A DNA stretch of 64,000 bases from Rhodothalassiaceae bacterium (GTDB taxonomy: Bacteria; Pseudomonadota; Alphaproteobacteria; Sphingomonadales; Rhodothalassiaceae), in contig BPKC01000001.1 in NCBI GenBank assembly GCA_026004935.1, positions 372,001-436,000 on the forward strand, read 5' to 3'. A program made the translations under genes and the position numbers. Every line of letters starts with the position of its first letter. Position 1 is the first letter of the stretch. This document shows, in pieces, positions 61,723 through 64,000 of the stretch. The notes under the pieces are model-generated. The model searched no databases. It was not told where the DNA came from and saw nothing but the letters and a program-made list of their open reading frames with translations.

Positions 61723-63198
61723 TCAGGGCCGCCCGCCGCCGCGCGTCGGGGCGGGGCGGGCGAGGCCGTAGGCGGCGACCTTGCGGTAGAGGGTGGACCG
61801 GCCGATCCGCAGCAGCCGGGCGCAGCGGGTCATCTCGCCGCCCGTGAGCGTCAGCGCCGCGGCGATGATCTCGCGCTCGAGCCGGTGCCAGGGCTTGAGC
61901 GCACCGGTCTCGTCGAGAAGGCGGATCATGGCCGGGTCGTGGCGCGGGGCCCCGGCCGCGGCCGCGCCTTCGATGACGGCCGCACCCGGACCGCGCCCGG
62001 CGAGCAGCGGCGCAAGGTCGCCCGGCTCGAGCCGCCGCCGGCCGGCCGGCGCGAGAAGCGCGGCGGCGATGACGACCTCGCGCAGCTCGCGAATCTGGCC
62101 CGGCCAGTCCGCCTCCTCCAGAAGACGCAGGGCGTCCGCGGCGAGCGCCCGCTCCGGCCCGCCGGTGAGCGCCGCCAGCGCACTCAGCGCGTCCTGGGCC
62201 AGCGCGGCGATGTCCGCGCGCCGGGCGGCGAGCGGCGGCACCCGCAGCGGCTGGCAGCAAAGAAGATCATGGAGCCGGTCCGACAGCCGCCCGGCGGCGA
62301 GCAGCGCCTCGGCCGGCACGGCGGATGTCGCCATCACCCTGACATCGAGGGCGTCCGCGCCCGGCTTCAGCCCGCCGTCCAGCCTGCCGGCCTCGAGCAC
62401 CGCCTCGAGCCGGGCGCCGAGCGCCGGCGGCATCGCCCCCGGCTCCTTCAGGCACAGGCTGCCGCCTGCGGCCTCCAGCAAGGCCGGCGGGCGATCCGCG
62501 GCGCCGAAGAGCCGCATCTCCAGCTCGGCGGGCTCGAGCCCCGCGCAGTCCACGACGAGGAAGGGTCCGTCGCCGCGCGGGCTCTCCTCATGGATGGCGC
62601 GGGCCAGCGCGGTGCGGCCGCTGCCGGGCGGGCCCTCGATCCACACGGGGAGCGGGTTCGCGGCCGCCCGGCGGGCCAGCCGGCACAGCGCAAGGAAGGC
62701 GGGGCTGCCGCCGCGCAGCCGTGCGAAGCCCAGCCGCCCGCCGGTCTGCGCGCGGTCCGGTGCTGCCGCCGGTGCCGCTGCGCCGGCCGCGGAAAGCCGT
62801 GCGAGCCGGGGGGCGAGCCGGGCGGCATCGACGGGTCCGGCGAGGACGTCGCAGGCGCCCGCGCGCCCCGCATCGATGACGAGCGCAAGCGGCAGGCGCG
62901 TTGCGGCCGCGAGCACCGCGGCATGGCCGTCGTCGCGGGCAAGCCTTCTGATGAGGGCGAGACCGGCGCGGCCGGTGGCATCGAGGTCCACGATCACCGG
63001 CGCGCTCCGATCCGGGATCCCGGACGCCGTCTCCGCCGTCTCGGGCGTCAGGAACCTGAGGCCGCGCTCCGGCCCGTCCGCGGCGGCGGGCGCGAGGCGC
63101 CGGGCCCGCGTGTCCGTGGTGATGACGACGCAGCGGGCCGCGCCGTGCTGCGCCGGCGCGCCGCGCAGTCCCTCGGGGCTTACCGGTGAATCCGGCAT
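61723..63198 (-). CDS. NtrC/enhancer-binding-protein-like regulator with degenerate AAA+ core
   Basis: Probably a DNA-binding regulator that no longer activates sigma-54. Seen: 491 residues; a weak receiver-like N-terminal part (about 22-135); Walker A GPPGSGRT (189-196); no GAFTGA loop after LFG at 230-232; Walker B position SLCLKE has Lys251 where Asp is expected; and a well-kept Fis-type helix-turn-helix at the C-terminus (TGGEMTRCARLLRIGRSTLYRKVAAYGL). Known: lack of GAFTGA removes sigma-54 contact. It is divergent from the UbiB-like gene, which it may control, but no target is proven. Confidence 0.8.
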   Translation of the reverse strand: MPDSPVSPEGLRGAPAQHGAARCVVITTDTRARRLAPAAADGPERGLRFLTPETAETASGIPDRSAPVIVDLDATGRAGLALIRRLARDDGHAAVLAAATRLPLALVIDAGRAGACDVLAGPVDAARLAPRLARLSAAGAAAPAAAPDRAQTGGRLGFARLRGGSPAFLALCRLARRAAANPLPVWIEGPPGSGRTALARAIHEESPRGDGPFLVVDCAGLEPAELEMRLFGAADRPPALLEAAGGSLCLKEPGAMPPALGARLEAVLEAGRLDGGLKPGADALDVRVMATSAVPAEALLAAGRLSDRLHDLLCCQPLRVPPLAARRADIAALAQDALSALAALTGGPERALAADALRLLEEADWPGQIRELREVVIAAALLAPAGRRRLEPGDLAPLLAGRGPGAAVIEGAAAAGAPRHDPAMIRLLDETGALKPWHRLEREIIAAALTLTGGEMTRCARLLRIGRSTLYRKVAAYGLARPAPTRGGGRP

Positions 63199-63240
63199 GC
63201 CGTCCTCCCTCGTGCGAAGCCCTGCCCCCGCTCGCGCGCG

Positions 63241-63268
63241 TTGACTGTGGGGTTGCGGTCGTTAACAA
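63241..63268 (+). promoter_or_regulatory. Weak candidate promoter of the ABC1/UbiB-like gene
   Basis: TTGACT at 63241-63246 is followed 16 bp later by TAACAA (63263-63268), in the 110-bp divergent gap. The -35 box is good and the -10 box poor. Confidence 0.3.
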
Positions 63269-63308
63269 AGCGCAAACCGCCGGCGGCACGGGGCAGGGAA
63301 AGGCGCCG

Positions 63309-64000
63309 ATGACCGGATCAGAGAGCCGCCTGTGGCGGCGGCCGCTGCGGCAGGTGAGGGGCGGTGCGGGCCTTGCGCGTCTTCTGCGGGCGGCGGCCGG
63401 CGGCGACATCGACCCCGATGCCGCCCGCGCGCTCGCCGAGACCCTGGGGCGCCTCAGGGGGCCGGCGACGAAGTTCGCCCAGATTCTGGCGACGCTGCCC
63501 GGCGCGGTGGACGAGCCGCTGGCCGAGGCGCTGGGGGGTCTGCGCCAGCACGCGCCGCCGATGCGGCGGCTGTTCGTGCTGCGGCGGCTGGAACGGGCGC
63601 TGGGCGCCGACTGGCGCCGGCATTTCGCGCGCTTCGAAGAGACGCCGCGCTTCGCCGCCTCGCTCGGCCAGGTCCATTACGGCGTGCTCGCCGACGGGCG
63701 CGCCGTCGCGGTCAAGATCCAGTATCCGGACATGGCCACGGCCCTTGCCGCCGATCTCGCCAATCTGCGCCTTGCGGCGCCGCTTCTGCGCCGGGCCGCC
63801 GGCATCGACATGGCCGACGCGATCGAAGAGCTCGAGGCGCGCTTCGGCGAGGAGCTGGACTATGAGCGCGAGGCGGCGCACATGCGCGCCATGCGCGCGG
63901 CGCTCGAGCCGGAGATCGCCTCCGGCCGGCTCGCCCTTCCCGAACCGGTGGATCGCCTCACCCGGACCGGCGTGCTCACCATGACCTGGATCTGCGGCCG
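63309..64000 (+). CDS. ABC1/UbiB-family atypical kinase (3' end outside window)
   Basis: Probably an ATPase/kinase-like protein supporting ubiquinone synthesis or lipid function. Seen: about 230 codons from ATG at 63309 (AAGG upstream) in frame to the right edge; RGPATKFAQILATLPGAVDEPL, the family K-x-G-Q region with Ala for Gly, as common in the alphaproteobacterial subgroup; FAASLGQVHYGVLADGRAVAVKIQYPDM with the Ala-rich nucleotide loop and catalytic-site Lys; FGEELDYEREAAHMRAM with the conserved Glu. The C-terminal catalytic half is not visible. Confidence 0.88.
   Translation, partial: MTGSESRLWRRPLRQVRGGAGLARLLRAAAGGDIDPDAARALAETLGRLRGPATKFAQILATLPGAVDEPLAEALGGLRQHAPPMRRLFVLRRLERALGADWRRHFARFEETPRFAASLGQVHYGVLADGRAVAVKIQYPDMATALAADLANLRLAAPLLRRAAGIDMADAIEELEARFGEELDYEREAAHMRAMRAALEPEIASGRLALPEPVDRLTRTGVLTMTWICG

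Noticed and set aside
63332-63984. Closed reading frames at the right end as separate genes
   Set aside because: They are other-frame shadows of the ABC1/UbiB-like gene, which starts at 63309 and has no stop before the window edge.

Overview
The window looks like chromosomal DNA of a high-GC alphaproteobacterium; I cannot name the genus. The pointers are uniformly high third-position GC, a very large NAD-dependent glutamate dehydrogenase, an Entner-Doudoroff gene block, an alphaproteobacterial-type ABC1/UbiB kinase and a nos operon of the Tat-exported NosZ type. No rRNA, tRNA, insertion sequence, prophage or CRISPR array was seen. Genes are dense, with many 4-bp stop/start overlaps.

Layout. 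1-5.5 kb: the 3' end of the glutamate dehydrogenase gene, then a MarR/HlyD/DHA2 efflux operon whose pump gene carries an apparent one-base frameshift near its 3' end. 5.5-6.1 kb: a cluster of hairpin repeats. 6.2-12.2 kb: a periplasmic beta-helix protein, UbiD, a transglutaminase-like cysteine peptidase, a GIN-domain beta-helix protein and an unrecognised secreted protein. 12.4-21.4 kb: a complete nosRZDFYLX operon for nitrous oxide reduction, preceded by a perfect FNR/NNR-type box. 21.5-39.5 kb: mixed housekeeping and metabolic genes, namely a PAS protein, an orphan histidine kinase, a secreted propeller plus one-heme protein pair, an MBL hydrolase, NadA, a glutamate-synthase-like protein, a nitronate monooxygenase-like protein, a MATE pump, a nitroreductase remnant, a ferredoxin, an AlkA-type glycosylase, an S9 peptidase, aminopeptidase P, a dienoyl-CoA isomerase-like crotonase and a quinone-type oxidoreductase. 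39.6-40.3 kb: a second hairpin-repeat cluster with a 183-bp tandem duplication. 40.4-44.9 kb: MaoC, YchF, Pth, L25, CrcB and a DUF190 protein.

44.9-59 kb is the most coherent block. On the minus strand an MFS sugar transporter, a LacI-type regulator, zwf, pgl, edd, glk and eda follow one another with little or no space. Divergently there is a GH65 disaccharide phosphorylase, a beta-phosphoglucomutase and a TonB-dependent receptor that ends in a clear rho-independent terminator. Three near-identical palindromes of the LacI type lie in the divergent promoter region and in front of the receptor. Together the genes describe a self-contained route: outer-membrane uptake, inner-membrane uptake, phosphorolysis of an alpha-linked disaccharide such as maltose to glucose plus beta-glucose 1-phosphate, conversion of both halves to glucose 6-phosphate, and breakdown to pyruvate and glyceraldehyde 3-phosphate by the Entner-Doudoroff pathway.

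59-64 kb: a TerC-family membrane protein, a secreted gluzincin-type protein, an enhancer-binding-protein-like regulator with a damaged AAA+ core, and the 5' part of an ABC1/UbiB kinase gene that runs off the right edge.
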